A stretch of DNA of 64,000 nt from Ceratothoa steindachneri (GCA_963969495.1 OZ018333.1:84948732-85012731); one strand, 5' to 3'; counted from the stretch's first letter, positions 42,106-55,725 are shown. Numbers and translations: made by a program. Notes: generated by a model from the sequence alone, not told the origin.

Positions 42106-44175
42106 ATAAGGGACGCAGCGATTTGCCTTCCAGGCCGCTGTGCTGATGTGACTCAGCGCCCCGTCCGCCCCAGCTTAGCCTCTTCTCCTTCTTTCAGACA
42201 GCCTGTATTTCTCCCATACTTCCTCACTTTCCCTACAACCTCTCCCACAACTTTCTCTGGCCGGCCTCTATTTTCTCAGAGTAGATGCTGACCTTCTTCT
42301 CAGCCAGCTATCCCAGATTGGGGCTGAGGGAGGAGGGCACAATGCTTCAAAACCTTGGAGCTCCAGTTTGGGATGGTGGGTTTTAACAACCTGCTTCATC
42401 TCCCATCCATACCTTCCTTACATCCCGTTTCCTTCTCACTTTACTATCTCTTTTTTTACGCTGTGCCCTCCAATTCTCTCTAACCGGAAAGGAGGCTTAC
42501 TCCTCTCCTTCACCTATGTGTCTAGGGGTCTTTCCCTCAACCCCTTGTCTGGAGGTGCCTACGGGCAACTCTCTCTTTCCAGCGGCAATCCCCCCTTTAC
42601 TTTCTAAGGTCTAAGGGGACTGCCAAGAAAGCCAGCAGGCAGCCCATAGCCGACCGCTCCCCATTGAAGTGGCTCGGTAGGGCAAACTCCCTTAGCGAGG
42701 AGAGGGAAGCCAGGCCTCTTCGGTCGCTTCCCTCAAAAGACCTGCTGGCTAGATTACTAAACTTAGCGGAGGTCAAGGCATGTGCCTCCCCAAATTCGAC
42801 TTGTGACATCACTGCCAATGGGACCTGTGATGTCTTGAGGTGTGGGATGGCCAACTGGAGGCCCCACCCACGAGATAGATATGGTCCTTGAGGCAACTCA
42901 GCCTCAGACGGTAGGAACTTCAATGGAAGCGAATCTGGGCTCGGCGCCAAGCACCGAACTCGAGTCCGCCCCTATGCAACGCCCTTCTCAAATGGCTAGG
43001 GTTTCCAAGGCAGTACAAGGAGGGGAGGGATCTCCTCCTTCGGACTCCCATCTCGGAGAAGGACCTTACCGAGGCCGGTCCATCCGGCCTGGAGACTCCT
43101 GTCGGCGGATGGGAGAAGCGGGTTCATTTCCCGCCCTCCTGCTCGGACTGAAAAATGCCGTCTCTGAGGCCTTCCTTCATAGACACCACTACGCCATGGT
43201 GTTTTTTGATCTGGAGAAGGCCTATGATACTGCATGGCGATACGGTATCATGGAGACTCTCCACAAGATGGGGGCGACGGGATGCTTCCCAATGTTTATA
43301 TCTGAATTTTTGCGAGATTGTCGATTCCGCGTACGGGTGGGGGAGAAGCCCTCTCCGGCCCAATGGCACAAGAAGATAGCATCCCATAGGGAAGTGTCCT
43401 AAATGTCACACTCTTTGCCCTGAGCATCAACAGCATCACCTCGGTGCTGCCGGAAGATGCTAGGGGAGATGCCACTCCTCGCTCTGCGCCGTGCACAGTG
43501 CGAGCCCGGCGCCTCCCTCAGTAGCCAACAGCTTTCACTGCATCCGCAGCTGATTTCGACGGTGCCTATGCCCCCGAGAGACGCCAGTCATACCCTAAGC
43601 CCTTTGCATTTAGGGCTTGGAAACTCCTTCGAGAGTTAGGTATAGCTATCGGGCTGGTGGCCTTCCTGGTTCTGCCCAGGACGCCACCCTGGAGAGTACC
43701 ATACTAGGCTATTTGTCGCCACGCCTCTGCTCCCAAAGCTTGTACAGCGCCGGGAGTATTGCGTTCGACCTTTTTGGAGCACACTTCCCAAGTCCCAAGA
43801 GGGGGTCGTCTTCCACGCCGTATCCCCTCTATTTGAAGTCAGCGGGGCTCTGTCAAGCGTTGCGTCTGTCTTCACGGCCGAGCCTGGTGGCAATACACCA
43901 CTCAGTACGTGAGATTACGCGACGTGCCCGGTTCAGAGCCCAGATTGTGATCTATAGCGACACAAAGCACCATGAGTGCTCTCGAGGCATTGGAATCTCC
44001 GCATCTTATGGTTCGCGATATCCGTGATGCCACGCTTTATATTTTTCCAACTTGTTTGTTTTTCTTTTGTTTTTTTCTGTTTGTATTTTTTCTTTTGGTT
44101 TTTAATATAGCCTTGATTTAGGCTAGGTTGAATACGGCGACTTATGCCCTAGAAGGCAGTCGCCAGATGAGATAT
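42106..44175 (+). mobile_element. LINE-B copy 2: 5' UTR, ORF1 part, RT part and 3' end, internally deleted
   Basis: 42106-42600 matches the 5' region of copy 4 (55240-55720). An ORF1 N-terminal stretch follows (LGRANSLSEEREARPLRSLP, about 42670). At about 43147 it jumps into RT: FFDLEKAYDTAWRYGIMETL (about 43202) and ISEFLRDCRFRVRVGEK. A fragment of RNase H (IVIYSDTKH, about 43948) leads to the 3' end with CCCTAGAAGGCAGTCGCCAG and an A run at 44177. The internal deletion removes the zinc knuckles and the endonuclease. Dead copy. Confidence 0.75.
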
Positions 44176-44199
44176 TAAAAAAAAATATATATATATTTA

Positions 44200-46245
44200 A
44201 GTCCTCAAAAGCTAAAAAGCCTTGAGCGCATTTTCTGTCCAACAGTGCCAGGATTTCTCCCTCCGAGAAGCATATACCAATTCCCGTGAGGATCTTCTTT
44301 TTGAAGAGCGCTCCCCCCCCCCCCGCATCTCCCCTGAGATTTTGTCCTACAGGGAAGAGTCCTCAGTGTCGCACCCCCTTTGCTTTGAGCACCAACAGAA
44401 TCACCTCAGTGTTGGTGGAAGATGTTCTCACTATGCTCTACCTGGATAACCTTTCGATCTCTTTTGGCATGGCCCAGATAACTCTGGAGTGTGGCCTCCA
44501 TCAGGCATTGAACCACGTCTCTCGCTATGCCGAATCACACGCTTAGGTTTTCCTTCGCCAGGACTAATGTTGTGCACTTCTGCTGCCCTACACAACTCCA
44601 CCCTGATCCAGACTTGTTTCTAAGTGGAATTCACCTGGAAGTGGTAGACCCCTCCGCCTTGTATTTGACCAACGCTTCACCGATGCAGCCTCTGGATCTC
44701 TTATACATGTGACATAGATATTCTTTATTCCATGATGTTCAGTGCCTGGAGAGCGGATATGGCAACTGCCTTAACTTTTTTATCAATCCTTTATTCGTTT
44801 GAAGCTTGACTACAGAGTTTTATGCAGCCACAACTGACTGTGTATTGCAGAAAGTGGACTTTATCCACCAACCCCGCCTTCGCCTGGCGACTGGTGCCTT
44901 CCTTATGTCTTCCAATGAGAGCCTACTTCCCTGTATGCTTCAGTGTGAGCTTTTGCCTCCATCAGTCGGCAAAAGCTCACACTGCATCCCGCAGCTGATC
45001 TTGTAGTGCGTATGCCACCAAGGGACACCAGTCATACCTTACACCCTTTGGGCTTTGGGCTAGGTAACTCCTTCGAGAGCTCAATATAGCTCTTAGGCCA
45101 GTTGCATCCCTGTTTTTGCCCTGGAAGGTACCACATTTGACAATTTCTCAATACACCTCTGCTCCCAAAGCTTCTACAGTGCTTTCAGCTTTTTTAGAGC
45201 ACTCCTCATGTCGTGCTGGAACCCTGCCAGTATATACGGATGGCTCCAATTCCCAAGTGTGGGTCGGTTTCCCTGCCTTATCCCCTCTTTATCAAGCCGG
45301 CGGAGCTGTGCCAAGTGCTACGCCTGTTTTCATGGCCAAGCCGGTTGCACCACAGCACTCGCTACAGGAGAAAATGCGACTTCCCTGGTTCAGAGACTGG
45401 ATTGTGATTTATAGAGTCTTGCAATGCCCCCTGAGTACTGTCTGAGCATGAAATAGCTTAATTCCCTCACTCACGATATCTGTGATGGCACGTTTATGGC
45501 AAGCCAGGTGGATGTTGAGATTATCTTCTACTGGTTCCTTGACATGTAGGAATTGCAGGGAATGAGGGTGCCAAAGTGTCTGCGAGGACTGGGCAACCAC
45601 TCCAGCATTTCGCTCTTTCTCACTCTCATTACATGGCAGAATACAGATAGTTCTCTGGCCTTCTTGGCAAAGAAGATTGGAGATGGTCAAGGGGAACTTA
45701 AGTTGCATGCCATTGTGCTGCATCTCTTCCCTTGGACCTACACCCCAATGCCGCCATGGCATCTCTGTATTGGACACACTCATGGGATACACCGCCATTT
45801 GATGGGACGCTCGCCTGCACCTCAATGTGATGACTGCTTGGTCCCCCAGAGTGTTCGGCTCATAGTGTTGAATGTTTCAGTCATGGGGATCTTCAAGCCA
45901 CAAGCGGTGTCGCTGCTGCTTGTCCCTTGTACTCGGGACTGATTTGTTGACACAGACATGCAGATTATATGAAATTTTGGAGCAAGCTGGCCTCCTCCAC
46001 TTTTTTTTGACTGTTTGTTGTAGGGCGCATGTTCTTGCGTTGGGTGGAGGCCTAGCCTCAGTCCCAGAGCACACTTCCTTCTTCTTACCTTTTTTATGTT
46101 TATTGTAGCCTTTGACCTTGTTCTATCATTATTTATTTACATATTGTTATATTTTTTTAATATAGCTAGGTATAGGCTGTGCTGAGTACAGCGAACTTTG
46201 CCCTAGTAGGTAGGCGACAGATGGGCTCTTAAAATGAGAAAAAAA
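44200..46245 (+). mobile_element. LINE-B copy 3, 5'-truncated, heavily mutated
   Basis: It begins at AAGTCCTCAAAAGC, matching copy 4 at about 57080, then passes to late RT (about 44380-44700) and RNase H (LPVYTDGSNSQVW, about 45226; the second segment reads IVIYRVLQCPLSTV, where copy 4 has a Ser-rich version). The C-terminal Cys/His region is at about 45720-45860. It ends in TAGGTAGGCGACAGATGGG followed by an A-rich run. Numerous stops. It lies directly after copy 2, in the same orientation. Confidence 0.7.
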
Positions 46246-46249
46246 AGAC

Positions 46250-47131
46250 TAATTTCTCAAGAAGTGTGGAGAATTAAGTGAAGAGCAGGGTTAGCATCTC
46301 ACCAAGATATCCATGTGATGGAGGAACACTTCCAAGGGCGTTGAAATGTCAACTTATTGGCTTACTACTGCTGGTGTCTGCTAGGCACAATTGGAAGTCC
46401 CTGAAGATATTTTTATCCATGAGTAGCTTTTTTTGTATGTTTTGCTCTTCTTGGTATAAATTCAAACATTCTCAAATGATGGGAAATAAAGTCCACTTCT
46501 GGCAGCAAAGGAGACAGATACGCAACCTCTACCTTATCTACTAAATTTATTTTTCCCAAAGAATTTACAATGAAAATGATAATATATATAATCAATATTT
46601 ACAAAATACAAAAATAAATTGAGATACAAATATATAAAATTGAGACATTACTATCAGACTATGAGAAGACAAAACTATATATTCAAGATCTAACGGCCAC
46701 ATCAGCCTTAGAATTGATGCTCTTAATATGGACTTCTTTAATACAAAATAAATTATCAGACCCTCCTAATCCCTGGAAGGGAGAGGAAAAGGCATCTTTT
46801 GATCCAAACTGGCTCTGGCTTCCACACAAGTGTCTTGGGTTGTCCCCCTTACACAATTGGTCGAGAATCTGGTAGAAACAAATTGACTGAAATGGTCAAC
46901 AGCAGCAGTTCTCAAATTTACAAATAAAGGTAGGCCAGCAAAATACAACCAGGAAATCTGTTCCAAAGCCTAGGTCGCGATGCCAGATAATGATTGGCAA
47001 CTGCGCATCCAAAAGGTAGGCCAACCTCTTTGCAAGAATTAATCACTTTCTTTGTTAACAATTTTAGAACATTTGCAAAGTATTTCTTGCAACAAGAGAG
47101 AAAATTTTAAACAACATGCAAAAAATAATGA
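46250..47131. other. No gene recognised
   Basis: Unassigned. A minus-strand 66-codon ORF (46766-46966) shows no motif I can name. Confidence 0.35.
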
Positions 47132-48274
47132 AACAAGTCCAGTGGCGTTTAGTCAATGGAAGCAAAGGAAGCAATGCTTCTCCTATTTAAGAAGAAAAGA
47201 AAAAGAAATTATACCCCAACAATTAATATGACAGCAGAATAAATTTTATTCATTCATTTATGCTTGCCTATACTTGTATACGCCATTCAGTACCACTCAC
47301 TTTCATTTGATTTGCCGTTAGACCCTGATGAGCCCAACTTCAATTGAAGAAATGCATCCTTTTCTCTTAATTTCAATAATAGTTTCGCTTTTTGGTGCTT
47401 TGGAATGAATAGTTTAAAAGATCTTTTGCTTTTCTTAGCAATAATATATGATCATTAGAGTTTTATCATTTTTATGTAGATATTTCAACCATGTGTTAGA
47501 ATTAAGAAAAAAAAATCATATTTGTATATGGGAAAAGTAGCAAATTTGGATCTACAGTCATCAACTTGCATCTGGCAATCCTGCTAAGTTGCCAGAATCT
47601 AGGAAAAAGCAACAAAATATCTCAGACACATTGACGTAACTATTATTATGCTCTGAAGCTTAAACAATTTTTTAGGTTATATTTAAATACTGGTTCTAGG
47701 AAAGAAAGTAGCTAAATAGCAAAAACTCTAGTATGGTTAAGCTCTTATATCTTAAGAATTTTGTTAATATTTCCTGGATTCTGGTGGCCCTACCATAGTC
47801 ATTAGTCACCCTTCGTATCTTTGAGATTAGTCGCCCTGAGGCAGTGTTTAGATAATTGTGGTGTATTGTTTATTAATTTTTAAGTGATAATTCCATTTTA
47901 AACAAAATGGATGCAAATAAAGTTGCAAGAAAATGCTATTGCATTATTGAAAAATTGTTAAAAGTGAAGTTCAGTGCAATTACTTAAAAACTATTATTAA
48001 AACATTTAGGCCTATGCCAACACAGTGTTGCACTCACAAATACAATGTAACACAATATGATAGAACATCTTTGCTTTATGGTTGTGCATACTTACAGAAA
48101 GTATTTGAAAATTTAAATAATGTTTTAAAAAATAATATTAAAAATTCTAAAATTTAAATAAAGTTAATAGCTTACAGTTTTATATAGTTATTTTTAATGA
48201 ACAACATATTTATTTATGTAAAACTTGAATTGCTTCCTCATCTTCAAAGGTTAGTGCACGCCACTGAATAAGTC
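47132..48274. mobile_element. hAT-type non-autonomous transposon with 8-bp target duplication
   Basis: The element is 47140-48266. It starts CAGTGGCGTTTAGTCAATGG and ends with the reverse complement of CAGTGGCGTGCAC, and both ends carry GGAAGCAAT further in. It is flanked by AACAAGTC (47132-47139) and AATAAGTC (48267-48274), an 8-bp duplication with one mismatch, as expected for hAT. The 1.1-kb inside is A+T-rich with no transposase. It would have depended on an element encoding a hAT transposase; the KIAA1586-like relic at 1.6-3.7 kb is from a related superfamily, but no direct link can be shown. Confidence 0.85.
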
Positions 48275-49038
48275 CATACTACTAATTTCTATCTACCCTA
48301 ATCTATCCCAACCCTTTTCCTAACAAAACACACACTCTTCTATCATAAACAAGGAAAAGTAGGGTAAAAAGACAGACTAAGGGCAAAGTGGTGAAAAATC
48401 CATAGTGCACAAAATGGAGAGAGACGCTCCCAAATGTACTCCCCATTCACACAGCATCCATCCAACACAACATTAATAGGTTAAGAATGAGTTTCTTAAA
48501 TATTATAACTGACTCATGACATTCAAAAGGTTCATATTTACTTTTTTCAAAAGTTCTTGGCTCAACTTCTCCATAACCACCTCAGTTAATAGATACTATT
48601 CTTCCTTTCTCATTCATGTCAATAAATATTCATTAATATTAATGTGGAAGAAATCTAAATCAATCTCATCCCAACCATCACCCTACAAGAAAACTACCTC
48701 CACCCATCCTCCAAATTAATCACAAGCCCAGTCCTAGCAATAGCTGAATAATAATGGCTTTGCTCTTCCTTCTGTAATTCACATCTTATTCAAACACATC
48801 CACTCTCCCCTTTACTCAAAGACACTTGAACATCCTCCCACCAAACAAAACTAAATGAGCCACCACAAAGAATAGACCACTTAGAGAAATTACCACACAT
48901 GTCAGACATAGCACTTATAGCACAACTAAGCTCCAGTCCCTCATCTATCCTCCAAAAATACACACATATTAATTAACTAATGAGGCAATGAATTAATTTT
49001 TTATTGAGATTGAACCACCTTTCTTTCATTTGTTATAG
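48275..49038 (+). other. Intergenic or intron; possible Jockey endonuclease scrap at 48640-48830
   Basis: Mostly A+T/C-rich. Around 48680-48830 the frames give LQENYLHPSSKLI and FKHIHSPLYSKTLEHPPTKQ, faintly like a Jockey endonuclease. The match is too weak to call. Confidence 0.3.
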
Positions 49039-49123
49039 AATTTCTTCAGAGGTTACAAAAATGGAAGAAATGAAAAAGGAAGTTATTGAATATCCACTTA
49101 ATTTTCATCTAGATGATAAAAAT
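49039..49123 (+). CDS. Probable host gene, exon with start codon
   Basis: The ATG at 49061 begins 21 codons (MEEMKKEVIEYPLNFHLDDK) that end at a GTAAGC donor (49124). The upstream sequence has possible acceptors at 49037-49038 and 49048-49049, so this exon probably carries some 5' UTR. Phase 0 at the donor. It joins in frame to 49272. The acidic, Lys/Glu-rich N-terminus recalls the leader exons of arthropod zinc-finger genes, but no finger is present in the window, so the function stays open. Confidence 0.6.
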
Positions 49124-49271
49124 GTAAGCATCTCAGGATTTTCTTATTTATATTAGCATTCAACATCATTATTTAAGTCATTCGGTTAATATACTTTTAC
49201 CTATCCAATGATTAATTTGTAAATCATTACTTGTGTATAGTTAAAGTAAATTACCTATTCTTTTATATTAG

Positions 49272-49421
49272 GATAGTTATAAAGAAACCACTATCAAGAA
49301 AATTAAGGAAGAGTTGCCTGATTCAGATTATGAAAATGAAGTAAGATTGATCACAGGTCAAGAAATAGCAGTTTTTGATGGTTCTAATGAATTGCTGTTA
49401 AAAGAATGCTCTGTCAAAGAG
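49272..49421 (+). CDS. Probable host gene, internal exon (50 codons)
   Basis: A TTATATTAG acceptor precedes it and GTAGGT follows. Phase 0 on both sides and open: begins DSYKETTIKKIKEELPDSDY, ends LLLKECSVKE. It is acidic and likely unstructured. It contains IKEELPD, a KxE-type sequence that could be a SUMO site (inference). A 961-bp intron with SINE-like copies separates it from the next exon. Confidence 0.62.
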
Positions 49422-49559
49422 GTAGGTAGTTACAATGAGTTGCTTGTTATAATATTTATCAATGTTCCCTTGGTAGCTTAATCTCTCTACAACCTATTAT
49501 TGGTTAAAAAAAAAACTTGAGGGTTAAATTCTATATTGTCCTTTATTGGAGCCAATTCT

Positions 49560-49740
49560 TGAGAATTTTTCTCCAAATGCTAGCTGAGCAGTCAAAGGCA
49601 CTGCTTTAACTGAGATTAAAGCGGTGCTTGATCCTCATTGTGATTGGTTCAATCATTACCTCTGTTTGGATATTTTGTAATAAGGAAAAAAATTTCCATA
49701 GAAAAAAATCCATTAGTCTTATTTCTTTATGATATGACTA
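49560..49740 (+). mobile_element. Degenerate tRNA-SINE-like copy in the intron
   Basis: An A-box-like TAGCTGAGCAG (49581-49591) and B-box-like GGTTCAATCA (49646-49655), followed by TAATAAGGAAAAAAATTTCC. The downstream tail (TCTTATTTCTTTATGATAT) reappears after the second copy at 49880-50070. Confidence 0.4.
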
Positions 49741-49879
49741 TTTTGTCATTCTCTCACATTTATGAGATATAGAGTATAAATATGCCACATGTTTAACTCT
49801 TGTTTGTCCATTGAGTTCCTAATTAATTTCTCCCTCATATACTTTCCGATTAACCTGGATAGGCAATTCTTTACTATTT

Positions 49880-50070
49880 GTAAGAATTTTTTTCCTCATG
49901 TGAGGCTGAGTAGTCTAAAGCATTTCATTAACGAAAATCAAATATATGCTTGCTGCCTCAGTGTGTTTGGTTTGATCCTCATCCCTGCCTTTATATTTTT
50001 TTATTAGGAAAGAACATTTTTCAGTAGAAAAATGATTCCATTTATCTTGTTTCTTTATAGTATAACACTG
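49880..50070 (+). mobile_element. Second SINE-like copy in the same intron
   Basis: An A-box-like AGGCTGAGTAG (49903-49913), B-box-like GGTTTGATCC (49969-49978) and a tail TCTTGTTTCTTTATAGTAT that parallels 49560-49740. The two copies are direct repeats about 320 bp apart. Confidence 0.4.
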
Positions 50071-50382
50071 TGTGAGAGGACATTAGTAGTTAAGCTCATC
50101 TGCTAGATCGTTTTATCTGATGAGGTTGTCATTCCATACCTAATTATCTCCCATCATCACTTTTGACACCACTATTTATCTGTTATCAGCATGCACACTT
50201 CTGCTAGTGGCACACACTAATCTTAACAATCTGATCCATCACTTATTATTTTCACCTGAAAGTGAACATATTTAAATCTCAAAAGTAATCCATTTAAAAC
50301 CTGAATACAAATATATGAAAAGAACACAACAGTGATTTCTGAATGCTCTGTAAGGAATTAAATTTTGTACTTATTCAAGCAG

Positions 50383-50541
50383 GACTTTGGGGAGATTTCA
50401 TTGAAGGAAGAAGTTAGTGAAGAATTCTTTCATAGAGAGATGAATTCTTCTGTTACTTTTGATCTACTGTGTGCAAAATCTGAAAATTCTCTACCAAACA
50501 AAACCAGTGAGTTTTTCCAACAAGACCTCCACCACAAAAAG
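50383..50541 (+). CDS. Probable host gene, internal exon (53 codons), paralogue at 7297-7455
   Basis: Acceptor TTATTCAAGCAG, donor GTAATC, phase 0 both sides, 159 bp open. It starts DFGEISLKEEVSEEFFHREM and continues LLCAKSENSLPN. It joins in frame to the 50-codon exon upstream. The same exon with the same borders exists inverted at 7297-7455, and retention of an open frame and splice signals in both argues that both were once real exons. No later exon was found; beyond 50690 lies antisense LINE sequence, so the gene may be truncated or continue outside the window. Confidence 0.65.
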
Positions 50542-50689
50542 GTAATCTTTGTTACTTTTAGTTTGTTGCAGGATTTATTTGTATAATGGCAAACATTATT
50601 TCATATTTTCTTCATACCAATGTTATCACTCAAGATTTCTATGTCTTAGTAGTAAATATAATAATAGAATTTATATGTTTATCATGCTT

Positions 50690-51415
50690 GCTTGAATGTT
50701 CTCATGGAGCGCTGTGTAAACAGTACCTCTCCCATCTATATGAGTGGGGTTCCTACTACTTGCCCCTGGTCCCTTTTGCACACCTTTCAATTGAGAACAT
50801 ATTTAAAGTACTCAGTCTACACAGTCAAGATGCCTCATGGAAATTTATAACTTTGTTGCCCTCCTTTGCACTAACTAGCAGGTTGATATGTCTAAAATGT
50901 GTGAACCATGCCTCTATAAAATATACTAAATATGGACTAAAATCCAAGTTATAAAGTTTATGAATAACATCCTTAAATTTATAACTAACATTTAGAATGA
51001 AGCCAAACACACTATTTGCTTTATTTTCTGCCGCAATACACTACTTCGAAAACCTCAGTGAATTATCTATTACTTCTTATAAAGTCAAACCTTTTCAGCC
51101 TCAACTGAGTTCATCCAATACCATCCATTTCATATCTCAATTCTATAATATCTCTTCCCATGTGTATAAATTGAATTTTTAAAGTTACTCTTAACTTCTC
51201 TTACTGAAGCTAACAATTTGATCTCATCTGCAAAAGTTGACTTGCTTTTATCTGCTTTGCCAAGGTCATTTATATAGATTACAAAAAATAATGGAACCAG
51301 AATTGATCCCTAAGGTACCCTACTGACAATATCCCTCCACTGTGACTTTATTCCACTTAACACTATTCTCTGTTTCCTATCATTTAGCCATTCAACTATC
51401 CAATTCAATAGCACC
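50690..51415 (-). mobile_element. CR1 RT relic, antisense to the host exons
   Basis: Minus-strand blocks: NWIVEWLNDRKQRIVLSGIK (about 51412-51353), a stop in place of Gln in VPQGS, then ILVPLFFVIYINDLGKADKS, FADEIKLLASVREVKSN (FADD altered to FADE), and the C-terminal QRRATKL. Many stops. At about 51415 it joins, without a frame change, to a transposase fragment. Confidence 0.75.
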
Positions 51416-51775
51416 TCAATGTAACTCTCAGCATTGACCTTGAGACCCTGTCAGAAGATGTGAGAAGCTATAATGTCACCCTCATTCATGACCATGCCCA
51501 TAAGCATCAAAGAGGTGGAAAATTTGCTGTGCATGACTGTAGACACATCTGATTTGTTTTCAGGCAGCCAGGGACCATTCTGCTGGTTTATTGCCCTGTT
51601 CTCCACAAAATCTTCCTCAAAGAATAAAGGAAGAAGGCTGTTGCTATTGTACTTGATTTCAATGATGAGTGTTTGTCCCTTCACTCTATGTCTTGTCTTG
51701 GTAGCCTCTATGAGAAGTTGGCACTTCTTCAGCCCATATGAATAGTAGTCCAAGTCGTGGTACCTGCTCTGTGGT
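51416..51775 (-). pseudogene. Tc1/mariner-type transposase fragment
   Basis: The minus strand reads CQLLIEATKTRHRVKGQTLI, EEDFVENRAINQQNGPWLPE and NKSDVSTVMHSKFSTSLMLM, then GMVMNEGDIIASHIF, a stop and QGLKVNAESYIEVL. This matches the core of a widespread arthropod IS630/Tc1-mariner transposase lineage, where the corresponding segments include an FFSDEK-like catalytic Asp. Here that position reads FFEED. The downstream catalytic half is missing, replaced by CR1 RT. Confidence 0.6.
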
Positions 51776-52640
51776 CAAATTGCTGATATCTATGTCTTGT
51801 AAGCCCCTATATATATTTACTATTTTCATTGGTGTGCATATACGTATTTATTCATTCTCAGGTTATCTATATTTCTGCACTGGCCAATATATGTTATAAT
51901 GCTATATACATTTTAGTATTGTGATCTTTTTTGGACTGCCTTTTTTTTGTGCATTGTTCCCCTCATTATCTTCCCCTTATACACTCAGGCGTCTCTGTTG
52001 GAATGGCACGGACTGTGATACAGGCTCCTGAAATGTGCCACCAAAGTTCATTTGCTAACATTGATGGACTGTGTGAAAGTTCTGAAAAGCTGTGACATTG
52101 GAGTGAGCAAGGACACAGCACAGAGCTACTGTGTTCTCAGCCATTGAGTGCCAAAAGTCCAGGCATTGTCCCTCAGTGGTAGTGCGGAACTGTGCCCCTC
52201 CAGTTCCTGGAAATTTGCAACTCTACTGAATCTCAAGTAATGTATGCCTAAATGCTTAGAACAAAGCGAGCCTGTCTTCCTCCCTTTATACTGGTTGATC
52301 TGTTGGCCAATTGGTTCTGATCAGATTTATTTGTATATCATCTGGACAGTTTTTTAAATTGTAAATTGGGATATTTATGTGATTGTTTTTTCATGCTAGT
52401 TTTGGCGTGAACTATTTATATTTTTTGCATGGAACAAATGTGATTGGTTATTTTTGTAGTGCTTGTGTTTAAAAAATAAATTAACCTAAAATTGCCCTTA
52501 AAATTTGTTTAAAACACCAGCTAACGTTAGTTTGCCCTTAAAAATTTTTGTAACTATGATTGGTCAATTTTGTATCGGTTATTTTAGAGTAGAAAAAGTA
52601 TATATAGTGTAGCATCCTGCAAATCATTCCATTTCTGTTC
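51776..52640. other. No gene recognised
   Basis: Mixed A+T-rich sequence. No supported exon or repeat family. Confidence 0.35.
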
Positions 52641-52700
52641 ATTGCCTGAAGATGACCGACCACGGTCGAAAGACGTCTCAGAATAAAATGTCTTTTGCAG
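52640..52700 (+). other. Hammerhead-like or Penelope-type terminal hairpin (candidate)
   Basis: CTGAAGA (52646-52652), one base, then a perfect GACCG-ACCA-CGGTC hairpin (52654-52667), followed by GAAA (52668-52671) and then AATAAA. CTGANGA, a stem and GAAA are the core of hammerhead ribozymes, which occur in the terminal repeats of Penelope-like elements. The extra T before the stem and the unproven outer stems weaken the case. No Penelope RT is nearby. Confidence 0.3.
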
Positions 52701-52827
52701 ATGTTATTTCTCAATCCCAATCCAAAAACTTGTAAGAAAAATAAAGAGAACAAAAGTTAAAATTAATAACTCTGCTGTTGCTTTGGACACTTGAACAGTG
52801 CATGTATGCAACATAGCCTCATACCTA

Positions 52828-52828
<1 letters not shown>

Positions 52829-52859
<31 letters not shown>

Positions 52860-52926
52860 ATATATATTTATATGTATATATATATATATATATATTTATA
52901 TGTATATATATATATATATATATATT

Positions 52927-53024
<98 letters not shown>

Positions 53025-53025
53025 T

Positions 53026-53063
<38 letters not shown>

Positions 53064-53073
53064 TATATATATA

Positions 53074-53117
<44 letters not shown>
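52829..53117. repeat. TA-rich microsatellite, left half (split by mariner)
   Basis: (TA)n with frequent TATTTATA interruptions. The transposon at 53118 starts right after a TA. The other half is at 54420-54611. Confidence 0.95.
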
Positions 53118-54847
<1,730 letters not shown>

Positions 54848-55050
54848 TTTTATAAATAGGAAGACAAACTTCCCAGTTTGTATTATTTCTCTTCCATAAA
54901 TGGGAAGATGTTCCCACTTTGTATTTATCTCTTTCATAAATAGGAAAATGGACTTCCTGCTTAGTATTATCTTTTGTAAATGGGAAGATAAACTTCCCAG
55001 TATGAAGAATTTTCTTCTTTGTAAATGGAGGAACGAAATTCCCAGTGCAC
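54848..55050. repeat. Minisatellite, five units of about 40-46 bp
   Basis: Units share the pattern TTT.TAAATGGGAAGA...TTCCCAGT...GTATTAT and diverge from one another by a fifth or more. A minus-strand ORF through it is a by-product. Confidence 0.7.
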
Positions 55051-55725
55051 CCAGTCAGTGAAGTAGCTTTCAGAAACCGTTGCCTCCTGTGCCAGTTAGT
55101 GAGGTGAAAAACCAATGTGATGGACCTTTTTGGAGCACAAATTCGGGCTATTCACAGAGAGTGACATTGTTGAGTCGATGCTACTTGGGACCTTTTGTTA
55201 TTCTCCTTGTAATAAGACCTCGTAGGGAAGAGTCCACGCCATCGATGTCGCTTTCCCAAAACTTTCGCCGTGTTGACGGGATCCAGCGCTCCGTCTGGCC
55301 TCAGCTTAGCCTGTATTTCTTCCCTACTTTGTCGCTTTTCATACAACCTCTCCAACAACCTTCTCTGGTCAGCCTCTAATTTCACAGGGTAGATGCTGAC
55401 CTTCTTCTCAGCCAACCGTCCCGGATCAGGGCTGAGGGCAGAGGGGACAACGTTCCCTAACCCCTGAGTTCCGGTTCGGGATGTTTTTTTTTTAACAACC
55501 TGATTCATCCCGACCCATACCCTTTCCTTTGCTCTTCACACTCTATCAATTTTACGCCGTGTTCAAGGTGGAGCCGACATGCCGATGGACTGCCAGGCCA
55601 TCAGGCGAGAGGGGTGGTCCTGAATGGCGGCACCTGGCTCTGCCAGACCTGTAAGCACCTCTTGCAGGGCGGGCAACTGCGAGAGGTGATGAGCTATTGC
55701 TTCCCATGAAAAAAATAGGGTCATC

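Noticed and set aside
46766..46966. Minus-strand ORF of 66 codons as a possible LINE tail
   Set aside because: Weak resemblance only; no conserved block could be placed.
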